A stretch of DNA of 64,000 nucleotides from Branchiostoma floridae. Taxonomy: Eukaryota; Chordata; Leptocardii; Amphioxiformes; Branchiostomatidae. The notes below the pieces were generated by a model. The model did not search any database. It worked only from the letters and a program-made list of their open reading frames with translations, and had not been told where the DNA came from. Below are positions 34,201 to 43,500 of this stretch, in pieces (the stretch's first letter is position 1; every line of letters begins with the position of its first letter). The position numbers and the translations under genes were made by a program. Location: the NCBI RefSeq assembly GCF_000003815.2, contig NC_049995.1, positions 13,292,062 through 13,356,061 of the forward strand, read 5' to 3'.

Positions 34201-35100
34201 CTGCAGGGAGACTGAAGGAGGTCTGACACCCAGACTAGCTAGTTTGTGGACACGCCTTGACGTCCATGGACCAGGCAGATACACAGAGACATACAACCAC
34301 AAACACACTCACACATTTGGGCAAACCTACACACAGAAGGACAAGCAAAAACACTTCTCTCCCATAGGCTGCAAAGATTTACCATACCCATGTATTACTG
34401 CATAGTAACTTTGACTGTTTCCTTCTTCCTAGCATCACCTGTTCCAGAAGTCATCTACACAGAAGTGAAGAAAGACAAGAAGGACAAGAAGGATAAAAAG
34501 AAACCACCAGCTGCCAAGAAACCCAATGTCAAGAATGCACAGGTCAGTGACAGGCCTGCTCAATGTGCATGACACTTTTCGTGTGATTCAACATTGATAT
34601 ATTATGATGACTCATGATTTATGTATTACGATTGTACTTGTACCTATTTGCAAGTCTGTGTATAAGAAAAAATTGAACAAGGAAATGTAAGCTTTCTTAA
34701 TTCCATATTAATATGTCAAACTCAATTTGTACTGTCTTTGCCAGCAGGGAAAGCCCTATGTAATAGCCTCGATCGAGTTGGGTAGCCCTGACTGTACTTG
34801 CTGAGCACAGCCAAACCAAGAAATAAATAAGGAAAGTATCATGCATCGTATCTTTGACATCTTTTGAATTGCTTTTTTCTCTGATAGGAATCAAAGAAGA
34901 ACCCACAAGGACTGATCTATGCAGAGCTTAGCGACTTCCAACTGAAACCGCCACCTAAAAAGCCGACCAAAGCCGTTCCACCCAAACCTCGTTACGAGGA
35001 CGCACCCACGGAGTACGCCTCGATCAACTGGAACGCTTCGAGACGAAAGGCACAGGAGCAGCCACAGAGCGGGAGTGACTCCGACGTTGAAACGATATGA
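16081..35100 (+). CDS. Gene B: Ig/FN3/SEA receptor with multi-ITIM cytoplasmic tail
   Basis: Twenty-three exons total 4041 nt (1346 residues plus stop), in one frame: 16081-16177, 16566-16910, 17902-18207, 18317-18634, 18804-19112, 19344-19634, 20050-20331, 20506-20787, 21155-21463, 21667-21776, 22099-22157, 22263-22417, 23694-23810, 23995-24028, 24945-25033, 25518-25646, 26251-26379, 27630-27758, 29646-29714, 29876-29953, 30336-30416, 34433-34542, 34888-35100. Order: signal peptide (1-32), V (33-147), six Ig (148-743), FN3 (744-846), SEA (847-954), one TM (about 958-988), tail (about 989-1346). The tail holds nine Y-x-x-(V/I/L) motifs, so it is predicted to bind SH2 phosphatases after phosphorylation (family knowledge: ITIM receptors). 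It converges on gene C, whose ectodomain has the same plan. No vertebrate orthologue is named. Exon edges rest on GT/AG and phase. Confidence 0.92.
16566..16910 (+). CDS. Gene B exon 2: V-type domain lacking canonical cysteines
   Basis: Acceptor TATGTTTTGCAG, donor GTGAGT, phase 1-1. The B strand reads VTATWTY (W at the Cys site) and the F strand reads DEGSYEAEF (no Cys). A lone Cys sits in the E strand (DCTLKNF). It is recognisable as Ig V by the DEGSYEAEF context. Confidence 0.85.
17902..18207 (+). CDS. Gene B exon 3: Ig domain 2
   Basis: Acceptor TTTCTTCACAG, donor GTAAGT, phase 1-1. Canonical Ig pair: VPLTC (B strand) and ETYQC (F strand), with VTWWKG between them. Confidence 0.92.
18317..18634 (+). 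CDS. Gene B exon 4: Ig domain 3
   Basis: Acceptor TACTGCAG, donor GTGAGT, phase 1-1. LNLTC and AQFRC cysteines with ITWTRVG. It shares long near-identical stretches with exon 5. Confidence 0.92.
18804..19112 (+). CDS. Gene B exon 5: Ig domain 4
   Basis: Acceptor TTTCTACTAG, donor GTAAGT, phase 1-1. LTLTC and AQFKC, with the same GKITSQQISLTNLQARDNGA block as exon 4, so a recent tandem exon copy. Confidence 0.92.
19231..19266. repeat. (AT)n microsatellite
   Basis: Uninterrupted AT dinucleotide run in gene B intron 5. Confidence 0.9.
19344..19634 (+). CDS. Gene B exon 6: Ig domain 5
   Basis: Acceptor TTTCATTTTAG, donor GTAAGT, phase 1-1. LVCTCTADSNPAAQYNW and HSGEYRCAA mark an I-set or C2-type Ig fold. 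Confidence 0.92.
20050..20331 (+). CDS. Gene B exon 7: Ig domain 6
   Basis: Acceptor TGTTCCTCAG, donor GTGAGT, phase 1-1. VNLTCTADSN, FSWAY and AGTYTCTAGNG are canonical. Confidence 0.92.
20506..20787 (+). CDS. Gene B exon 8: Ig domain 7
   Basis: Acceptor CTAAATTTCAG, donor GTAATT, phase 1-1. VSMECSAFAVPNN, IFSWSKNG and GDYGTYNCTADN are canonical. Confidence 0.92.
21155..21463 (+). CDS. Gene B exon 9: fibronectin type III domain
   Basis: Acceptor ATTTCTCCCAG, donor GTACAT, phase 1-1. PPSSPSEFRL, VVNITWTA, HTVQLKK and YQIRINARNTQGEAWS are the A, B, C and F/G strand signatures of FN3. Confidence 0.92.
21667..22417 (+). CDS. Gene B exons 10-12: SEA domain
   Basis: Exons 21667-21776 (phase 1-0), 22099-22157 (0-2) and 22263-22417 (2-1) encode a juxtamembrane SEA-like module. 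Landmarks: FRLKAALW, VFSSLIGYEGATITQF, and GSVVGDFQAVVAES at the exon 11/12 joint. The GSVV string matches the known SEA autoproteolysis site (cleavage between G and S), so the receptor may be a cleaved heterodimer. Gene C has the same three-exon layout with an identical 59-bp middle exon length. Confidence 0.85.
22418..23693. other. Gene B intron 12 (1.3 kb)
   Basis: No exon or RNA gene recognised. It has a GC-rich patch at 22970-23035 and ordinary AT-rich sequence elsewhere. Confidence 0.5.
23694..23810 (+). CDS. Gene B exon 13: transmembrane helix
   Basis: Acceptor TTCGTACACCAG, donor GTGAGT, phase 1-1. An IIIIAAVCGVVVAVVVVSVC-type helix is followed by CVCRK, with juxtamembrane cysteines that could be palmitoylated and a basic stop-transfer. 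Confidence 0.93.
23995..24028 (+). CDS. Gene B exon 14: 34-bp micro-exon
   Basis: Acceptor TTTCTTTTAG. It encodes GKKGGAPEEGLG and ends phase 2 at a weak donor (GTTGGT). The donor was chosen because only this end joins exon 15 in frame. Read-through would reach a stop at about 24140. Confidence 0.65.
24606..24765. mobile_element. MITE-like element (second copy)
   Basis: Inverted ends (GGTGTATATGGTGTCAGAAC and GTTGACACCATATAAACC) and inner TTTTATTCGGTGGTTATAGC match the 7088-7282 element. It lies in gene B intron 14. Confidence 0.75.
24945..25033 (+). CDS. Gene B exon 15: cytoplasmic tail
   Basis: Acceptor CCGGTGCTATAG, donor GTAAAC, phase 2-1. It encodes a polar Ser/Asn-rich stretch (LTSADRPTSMNG) without a tyrosine motif. 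Confidence 0.8.
25518..25646 (+). CDS. Gene B exon 16: ITIM exon, repeat 1
   Basis: 129 bp, phase 1-1. It encodes IYNDV near the start and VQYSTV at 25619-25636, a full ITIM consensus (V-x-Y-x-x-V). Confidence 0.9.
26251..26379 (+). CDS. Gene B exon 17: ITIM exon, repeat 2
   Basis: 129 bp, phase 1-1, homologous to exons 16 and 18. NPYDDV near the start and VQYATV (26352-26369), full ITIM consensus. Confidence 0.9.
26380..29645. repeat. Duplicated exon-intron block around exons 17 and 18
   Basis: Intron sequence at about 26580-27250 is diverged but alignable with 28620-29240. Shared words include GCCTCGTTTT, CCACGGTC(T/C)CCCTTTTCTGG and CGCGACACG. So the exon copies arose by a duplication that included intron. 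A (C)20 run is at 28358-28377. Confidence 0.7.
27630..27758 (+). CDS. Gene B exon 18: ITIM exon, repeat 3
   Basis: 129 bp, phase 1-1. NPYDDV and AQYATV (27731-27748). The -2 residue is Ala, so the second motif is a near-ITIM. Confidence 0.9.
29646..29714 (+). CDS. Gene B exon 19: ITSM-like exon
   Basis: Acceptor CCTCTCTCCAG, donor GTATAA, phase 1-1. TVYAQV (29675-29692) fits T-x-Y-x-x-V, followed by NKDKKKR. Confidence 0.88.
29876..29953 (+). CDS. Gene B exon 20: ITIM exon with Lys block
   Basis: Acceptor CTCTAATTAG, donor GTGAAG, phase 1-1. SEYATI (29911-29928) fits S-x-Y-x-x-I, followed by DKSKKKKK. Confidence 0.88.
30336..30416 (+). CDS. Gene B exon 21: tyrosine motif with Lys block
   Basis: Acceptor TTCTGCACACAG, donor GTAGGA, phase 1-1. 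AQYSEV (30365-30382), near-ITIM, followed by KKGKKKDKDKK. Confidence 0.88.
30468..30740. repeat. Diverged two-copy tandem repeat, about 130 bp unit
   Basis: Both halves run GTTATAAACG(C/T)ACCC, a CATTAT...CCATATC segment, and GAAAATGAAGT...CAAAAATATT. Intronic. Confidence 0.6.
30930..30970 (+). other. Candidate alternative terminal exon of gene B
   Basis: Acceptor GTGCTAGTTTCAG is followed in the correct phase by VSPPAAKVKVEKK and a stop. The peptide resembles the PPAAKK stretch of exon 22, so it may be a decayed duplicate exon or a real short isoform end that would drop the last three tyrosine motifs. Confidence 0.3.
30971..34432. other. Gene B intron 21, remaining 3.5 kb
   Basis: No supported exon. 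33920-34180 has open frames on both strands with no recognised domain. 34260-34345 is CA-rich. Confidence 0.45.
34433..34542 (+). CDS. Gene B exon 22: ITIM exon with long Lys block
   Basis: Acceptor TTTCCTTCTTCCTAG, donor GTCAGT, phase 1-0. VIYTEV (34450-34467), full ITIM, followed by a KKDKKDKKDKKK block and a Pro/Ala/Lys linker. Confidence 0.9.
34888..35100 (+). CDS. Gene B exon 23: terminal exon with two motifs
   Basis: Acceptor TTCTCTGATAG, phase 0, 70 codons plus TGA at 35098-35100. LIYAEL (34912-34929, ITIM) and TEYASI (35008-35025, ITSM type) flank a proline-rich stretch (PPPKKPTKAVPPKP) that could bind SH3 domains. Confidence 0.92.
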   Translation, partial: ESKKNPQGLIYAELSDFQLKPPPKKPTKAVPPKPRYEDAPTEYASINWNASRRKAQEQPQSGSDSDVETI

Positions 35101-37503
35101 TATACGATACCTCCTGTGTGTGCCATGTATCAAGATGCTTTGGAAAATAGATGCCCTGTCATCTTTGGACAAGACCAACACTATTTCACAAAGAACAGAA
35201 GCTGAAAAACATGTAACATACATTCTCATAATTCCACCAGGTGCCATTATACCGCCACCTCAAAAAACGTTGTTATAGAGGCCTTGCCAAGATTGTTCAT
35301 GACCTAAATATCTGAATTGTATTACATTTAGGATATTTAACATTCGGTGTTCAAGAAAATCTTGGGAAGATCTCTATACTAAGGTTTTTTGTTGAAGGTG
35401 GCGGTATTGTGGCACCTGGTAGAATTATGGTAGTTGATGTTACTGATATAATTACACCATGTTTACACCCTGCCATGTGATATCATTAACCCCTTTATGG
35501 GTGGGAAAGTACAAATTGTAACCTCCTCGAATTTCAAGAACAATATTAAAGAGAACTACTCAAGAATGTACTGAACACCAGGATGTATAAAGTGTGAAAA
35601 TTTTGAGGATTAGCTAATGCTGTATTAGTAGATTTCTTTCAAGTCAATCCTCCATCGGGTCATGAGACCAATTGTGTGTCACCATAAGTAAAGTGATGAG
35701 CTTAAAAGCATTTTTACATAGCAACAGCAGAATTAATTCAACAGACCAAAAATGGTGCACTACTCACTTAAGCTATATGAATGAAATTTATTACATTGGA
35801 ATATTTGATATTACTCAGAAGTCAAATTTACAACCATTAAAGACATAAAGCAATCATGTTTTTGTATGTAAATTGCTATTATTTCAATTATGATAAAAAA
35901 ATATAAGATTTCATTTTAATTTTGCTTTGATAATGACATGTATCCGGTGCAATTTTACAAGTGAATTACTCTAGTTGAACTTGTGACCTGTCATGTAAAT
36001 ACTAGATTTGGAAAGGGTGCAGGTCAACAACAATGAACTACATGTAGGTTTTCTACATTATAAAGTGATTTATAGTATCTGTGCTCATTTGTACACCGCA
36101 TTACATATGCCCTCTATCATATTCATACGTAGGCATATATATGGGAATATATGGACCACTAATGCAAATGCAATAATAATTATTATCGCAATCTTCCAGT
36201 TTGCAATTTTTGTACCATTCTGTCGACTTAAAGTGGCATAGCATAAGGTGAACCATCAAAATTAGAAATTAAACAAGGTACAAATAAAAAACTATAGAAT
36301 AAAATACGAGTTGAACAAAACCATACATATCAGTGTGTACGAAATGGACTCCATGTACCTAAAGTATTCTCAACATTGCCTTTTCTTGTGCCAATATATA
36401 AGACTTTAAAAAGTTATTATTCGGTAAATGGTAATCATGTATAACTATGCAAAGGATGCAAGTACTGCCATCGTTGAAAAAATATCACACATGCCTAAAT
36501 GATCCTTTTGTACTCACATCTGTTGCTTTCAATTTATTAAAATGAGCTGCAATTTATGAGAAACCAGTGATATCTGTAGTAAGAGCAGATGTTATAGATT
36601 TTATACTTTTGAAGAGATAATGCAATCTAATTTTCTATTTTTTTATCATGCACACAAGATAATAATGTCTAACTATTTGTGTACCACTAAATGAACATTG
36701 TTAACGATGTTCACATTGAAGTGCCTCAAGGACACGATGATACGAAACTGTTGTATGCAATAATGTCTAACAGAGAAATATATTATTCAGGAAGGAATAT
36801 CGATTCTGTCATTGATATGGCACGATGTCTTTTTACTTAGTTGTGTAGTTAACATTGGTGACGTAATTAGACATGTCATGAGGATGCCCTTTTCTACATA
36901 CCTCTCATCTTAAATTTGTTTTCTAAAGAGAACATGTGCATTTAAAGCGCAGTTTTCTTTTCCGTCAGATTTCTTCTGTTTTGGTGTGTAACGATACTCT
37001 ATAGCCTTCGATTATACACATTTAAACTAGGATTATTCTAAGAATAGTGTAATTCCAAAAATAACTGTCATATGGACTGAACTTTAACACAGTAAAGATA
37101 TTTGATTTGCAATTAGTGACAAAGTTGTGACTTATTATATAGTTTGATTGGTTGATATATAGTGAGTCAGTCACTACGTTTCATCGTTACCCTCTGAAAT
37201 AAGATCATTATGCAAGGTAACATTAAAAAATTGAATATTAAGCTTGTATTCAAAATAGTAAAACATGAACAGTAAAACACACATTGACTTCAAACCGTTC
37301 ACATTTTTCAGAATGAATGTTTCAACCACCAAAATACAACATGCCAGCACTTAGATTTGTCTAAAAAAACTTTGCTTTAAAAACTTTGGAACTCCACCAC
37401 TCAAACAACCAACTGAACAGTAAAGCAAACAAGGAACTAGACAAATGTTTGGAAAAACCAAAAGCTCCAAAGCTGAGGTGCCGAGGCCATCCTAGTTGTA
37501 TAC
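35101..37503. other. Convergent 3' region between genes B and C
   Basis: AT-rich, no exon seen. It must hold both 3' UTRs. Candidate polyadenylation signals are AATAAA at 36283-36288 (plus, for B) and its complement at 36533-36538 (minus, for C). Neither can be confirmed here. Confidence 0.5.
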
Positions 37504-37578
37504 TTAGTACTTCTCGTCCGAGGCGGTTTGCAGACTTGTATAGGTGTTCTCATCCAGCGTCGCCAAGTTGATGTAGTC
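37504..37578 (-). CDS. Gene C last exon: tail with YINL
   Basis: Acceptor TTAACACCCAG, 24 codons plus [19 protein letters not shown] carries a Y-x-N and a Y-x-x-L motif. It is nearly identical to the gene D tail. Confidence 0.93.
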   Translation of the reverse strand, partial: DYINLATLDENTYTSLQTASDEKY

Positions 37579-40500
37579 CTGGGTGTTAAGAAAGGAAATG
37601 TCACCCAAAACACGATAAAATGTATAATCATTGACGTACATCTAAATAATGAAATTGACTTACTTTCAAACTGCACATTTAACTATTGGATTTTTCAAAA
37701 CTTGTTGATGTCATTTCATTTCTTTGTATGCTGCTTTCCAGATATTATCCTGTACCACATTATGCAGCTAATTAACTTCGAGATAGTCATCAGCATTCTA
37801 AGTTAGTATTATTGCTACACTGAATAGTCTATATCTCTTTGTACCCGGAGGCGCCTTTAGTGGGCCATTTGGTTACTGTAACTGTGCGAAAAGAGTTTGC
37901 ACTCACATGTTCAGTCTCCATGAGTGAATCCAAAGTCCGCTGTATCTTCCGGAACTCCGGTCTCCGGGCGGGGTCAACTTCCCAGCAGCTCTGCATCAGG
38001 TTGTAGCTAAAATGATGTGATTTATTAAGTAATTTTGACCCTTCTGACTCCCCAATAATTTCAAAAAATATAACGGCGTTACAACCGTTGTAAAATGGGG
38101 ACTTCTGATTGGTCGGTGACGTCTGGCTACGTGATAATGGGCCATAGTATGCACCTTTGTAAAGACCACCATTGTAAAGTCACTCAACGATGAATTGGAT
38201 TTGAATACCTAGAACTTGTTGAACCTCGCTTTCGAACATTCCCGTTTTTGTATAATTATTAGCTAAAGGAGAGCCCATGTCCCATTTTAAGGTCTTCGGT
38301 ATTAGAAGACTCACAGTTTCGCATCGCAGTGTTTTGGTTTGTCCATCCTGTATCCCTGCTGCACTCCGTCCATCACTTCTCGTTTGGACATACCGGGGTA
38401 CGGGGTAGCACCTGGTGGCGAAAATTTTACCGTTTCAGAAGTTAAATCAATAGTATAAAATTTCGTCTATGTTGGTATGATTTAGATCATCAGCATCAGC
38501 CTCACTACAATAACGATAAACGTACCCAGAGTGACGATCTCCCAGAGCAGCACTCCGAAGGCCCAGACGTCCGTCTTGGTGGTGTACTTCCGGTGGAACA
38601 GCGACTCGGGGGCCATCCAGCGGATAGGCAAGCGGGTCTAAAATGGAGAGGATACATTTTGCATTTATGAAGATCTCTATGAAATCTAATTGACAAGCGA
38701 AAGGATTCAAATCAGATTTTTTGTTAGTAAATTCTAAATTAACAGTTGGATGATAGCTACCTTTGTGGTCCTCTCGTACTCATCTCCCTCCCGTGAGAAG
38801 CCGAAGTCAGACACCTTACAGGTCCGGTCTGCAGACACAAGCACGTTCCGAGAAGCCAGGTCACGATGGATGATCTGAAATGTCAATGTTGGATTTGATC
38901 TTTATCATTGGTATTATGAGCTGAGTTCGATGTAAGTATTCATGTTAAACTAGAGTTCGGGGACCTCATACCTCCATGAAATATTTATTGCTTTTTGGGG
39001 ATGGTATGTATGTTTATAGTCGGTTGTATTTGAGAGTAATGGTTATATAATATAAATGTTATGGGAAAGTAGTGGTGTATTTATTTAATGACACAGAGGA
39101 TGTCCATCTGATTAGTAATTATCAAAATGTGACACTTGATTGTGTAATGTGCGTTTAAGAGGTCGACGGCATATGGTAGCGTGGTGTTCCTTAAGCTTGA
39201 TGTTTGGCATTTAAACTGTCTAAGGTTGTCAGCATTATTGAGGTTCGACTATGTACCTCAGAGCTGTGTGGTGGGAGGAAGTTGAGAAACTCAGAAAGAA
39301 GAAGGGATGTGGCCAACTTTAGTCAGATGGTGATTTGATTTTCCACCAATATGTCATAACATCAGCTGTTCACACGGTACAAAAACGAGATGCACACTTT
39401 CCTCTGACAGCCCTACACCAACTGTAAGATGAATACTTGGCGCCAACCCCGTCTGCTAAAAAACAAGTACCATTGGCTACGAAAGAGACAACTAACAACT
39501 GTCCCTTATCGTAACAAAATCAGAACATCTGTATTGCCCATAAAACTTCTGACACCCAACACAGATGAGAGGACCTAATGGCATTTTAATCACCATGTCA
39601 CTCAAATCAGCAGTACAGTATGTGAGACATCCATACCTGTTAAGCATTATCTTTAAATGTACCTCAACTTCTTACAATTATACTTACGCTTCACATCTCC
39701 ATGATATCCTAAGCAGACATAAATAAAACTAATTATCATAATAAAAAAACTCGGGGTTCCCCAAACAGCTGTCACCTCACCATCTGCTTTGAGCTAAGCC
39801 CATTAACAAACACATAAAGCACGATGCCTGTACCAATATATCTCAAATATAGGGGTGATTTCTGATACTATTACATCGATTATAACGACAGATACGGCTC
39901 CCAAAATCTCATCGATTCGAGCTTTCATCACACCCCACCAACACAACAAGTATGAAACCAATCTATTTAGCCGTTCTTGAGTAATCATCTACACAGAGAC
40001 ACATAACAGAAAATATAACCTCCATTCCATGACATTTCATGGAGGTAATGAATCCTTACAATACACATGCATGAACACATACTGTGACTTAAGCTTTTTA
40101 CCTTCTTAGACGACAGAAAGGTCATGCCCTTGGCCACGTCCCATGCGAACTTGGTGAGGTCACGTGATGAGAGGGACTTGCTGCCGCCGTGTAAGTTCCC
40201 GTATGTTTGCTGGGTGCGGCTGGTGCGGAGGTTGGACTGGAGACTTCCTCCGGACACGTACTCAAGCAGCAGGTAGAACGGCTCTGGGAACAGAAATATA
40301 ATGATCATTATTATTATAAATACAATCGCAGACCATATTGTTAACGTTTTAAAGAGAGAGACAAGGAACCAAGAGTTTCTTCTACCAAACGGAGAATGGA
40401 AGTTTGACTTAATCTCGAACTTACATGATTTGTCTCATAGAGTGAGTGAGTGCGTGAGTGAGTGAGTGAGTGAGATAGTGAGAGTGAGTGAGTGAATGAG

Positions 40501-43500
40501 TAAGAGTGAGTGAGTGAGTGAGTGAGTAAGTGAGTGAGTGAGTGAGTGAGTGAGTGAGAGTGTGTTGTGTCTTAAGTGATGGCAGTCATCCTTTTGCACA
40601 AACCTGCATCCGTGCAGCATCCGAGAAACGACACAACGTTGGGATGAGTCCCAAGTAGCTTCAGTACTGTCAACTCTTTGAAGAAAGCAGTCGAGGCAGT
40701 GGGACTCGACATACCTAAATATCAAATAATGATAGATGTAGATAATACCGCTAGAAGACATGAAATCTTAACTGAAACAAGAAATGTAGATTTCAGATCA
40801 ACTTGGTTCATTCAGACTGCTTTTTAATTTTGAACTACCTTTTACCTTTCAATTCCTTGACAGCCACAGTTTTCACACCTTCGCCTCCCGAAATTTTCCA
40901 GGCTTCGGCCTTGTAGACACTCCCGAACTCCCCTTGTCCAAGCTTCTCTTTGATGTTCAGTTGATTCCTCGGGAATTCTGAGGATGGTTTTACATCTTCA
41001 TAAGCGACATCTGGTGTATCCTAATATATAAGTGGTAAAAAATAGTGATCAGAAAATGCGAAAACGAAGTACCAGTGATGATTATCATAAACCCATCATG
41101 AAAATTGTAGAATTACCTCCGTTTTACTGCTTGCCATCAAACCTTGATACGTGTGGTCGGACTGTGGAAACAGAAAGAGCTTTAGAAATTTAATAACTTT
41201 GTAAAACCTTTGTATTTTTTGAAATGCTGAATTATTGAAAGTAACTTTTTTTTAGCACGTGACTCTCAATCAAGACTTATACTTGAAAGTTCATTATATT
41301 GAGCATTTGTTTTCCAAGAAATTCTTCTAAGCAAAGTCAAGCACAATAAGGATATGACATATCAGATGTACCTTCTGTCTGCGAGGCATTCTCAGACTCT
41401 GATATCCGTCGTCCGAATTACCTGCCTTAAAAATACAATTAGCATGTTGTGACATTAAAAATCAGTAAATCATTTGTAGACACTAAGGGACTGTGCTGTA
41501 AAAGAGATGGTATACTTAAAGACTTCCTTCCATATAATCTATGTGTACTTTGCACTCTCAAAAAATTCTGAGTAATCGATGACTTACTACATTAGGTTCC
41601 AATTCCATGCTACTAGACGCTTTTTTCGGCGGCTTATCTGAAATATTCAGAATCAATGTTTCATACAAAATTGACAGAAGACGTAGGTGATTGCAACAAA
41701 ATGTACGTGATTAAACGATATTACATTCATGTTCATATGTGTCTCATAGGCTGACCAGTCAAGAACAGTTTTACGGGGAGCTTTTATTGAAAGGATAAGG
41801 AAAACTTGCAAAGATATGATAATTGTGTATCTCCGTAATCATTTACTCACCACGAGCGGCATGTCTTCTCATGAGGAATATGGCAACAACAACCACAGCT
41901 ATCAGCCCCACAACACCGACCACTGCGGCTATGATGATTATAGTGGTTGAAACTCCACCGCTCACTGTAAAGACAAAATAACTGTCAGTTTTTGCATGAG
42001 CTACTATTTTATATTATACGTTAATTGATAATTGATATAAATCTTCGGGTGGGGACCAAAGTAGAATCAAAGACAACACTATCAAGGGTTACAAAAAACA
42101 TTACCTACTTTTTATCATAAGCAACTATTTCCTGGCTACCAGATCAAGCAGGTAAGCATACAGCATATGTACAACAACTTTTTTATTCATTACAAGAATT
42201 AATAAACTAACCCGCAGGTTCAGCTTCACTTATCCTGCTGTTCTCAGGATCCACCGTGAATCCGTTCTCATCAGGATCCCCCAGCTGTCCATCTACCAGG
42301 GCATCAGTGTACGTAGCCTGGGCTGCAGCCGACTCAGACTGGGCCACAGTAGCCAGGAAATCAGCAAGGACGCTCCCGGACCTGGCAATAGAAGTTGGCA
42401 TTCAGTATCTATGACCGTCTCTTTGTGGGAACTAGGAAAGTTAAAAATCACAACTCTCCTTTAGTGACTGCAAACATAAATTTTAAATCTTCTTAAAGTA
42501 ATCATACTGAAAACTGACATAATTCTTGAAAACAAAGTCAAAAGGAAATACGTATTATTATCAAATAAATACAATGTATAGAAATTGTTAATGCCAACCT
42601 GCAGCCTGTCACATCTGCCTCTTCATAGCCTTTGTATTGCTCAAATATAGCTCCCAGCTAGAAATAGAAAAACATGAAGAGCAACTTACTGAGCAAATTA
42701 AAATCTTGCATCATTTTTTCAATGTGTGACATCATAATATATAATGTGCTTTGATCAAGCTACACAGTTACTAAGTTAAGTCAGCTAAACATTAGATTTA
42801 ACAGATGAAGGAGTTCAAAGTTTCACCTACATGTGTTACTATCCTGGTAGAAAGCTCTCCATCACAAATCCCCTTGGTGTACTCAATACTGGTGATGGCG
42901 AGGGTTCCATACAGGATCTGATTATCTGGGGAAGAAACATGACAACCAGAAACCTTAGCTTTTTTATATATATAATGACAAACACCTTGAAAGCATTGTA
43001 CATTGAAAATTTCATTGAATGTGTTAATCAATGGACCGACAACTGTGAGAATGTGTGTCATTGATTATTATGTTTATTATCATCATGATTATCGTTATGT
43101 GGAAAGAAGAAAATGAAAAGTCTTTTAACTCTAATATAGTACACACTAAAGTCTTCATTACAAATAGTTTGGAGAAATACCTATGAATAAATTACCCTTG
43201 GAGAAATAGTTACAACTGTTATTTTGATTCAATTTAATACAGTTTGGCCAAGATTGGTTAATTATACATGTAATGTACCTTCTATTTCAACCTGGATGAC
43301 GTTAGAGTACACAGCCCCCTGACTGTTCTCTGCCTGGATGCGGATCTCGTACTGTCCTTTTCCATGGAGTTTCACATTCTCAGTGAACTCAGGTCTGTTC
43401 TTGGAAGCTTCTTCGGGGACTTGTTTGACAATGACCCAGTCTGTAGTCTCCTCCAGCCTGTACTGTACGGTGTGATTTGTCTCCAGACCACCGTTAAACT

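Noticed and set aside
40435-40761. Minus-strand frame of repeated LTHSLTHS residues
   Set aside because: It is a translation of the (GTGA)n microsatellite continuing into a real kinase exon in the wrong frame.
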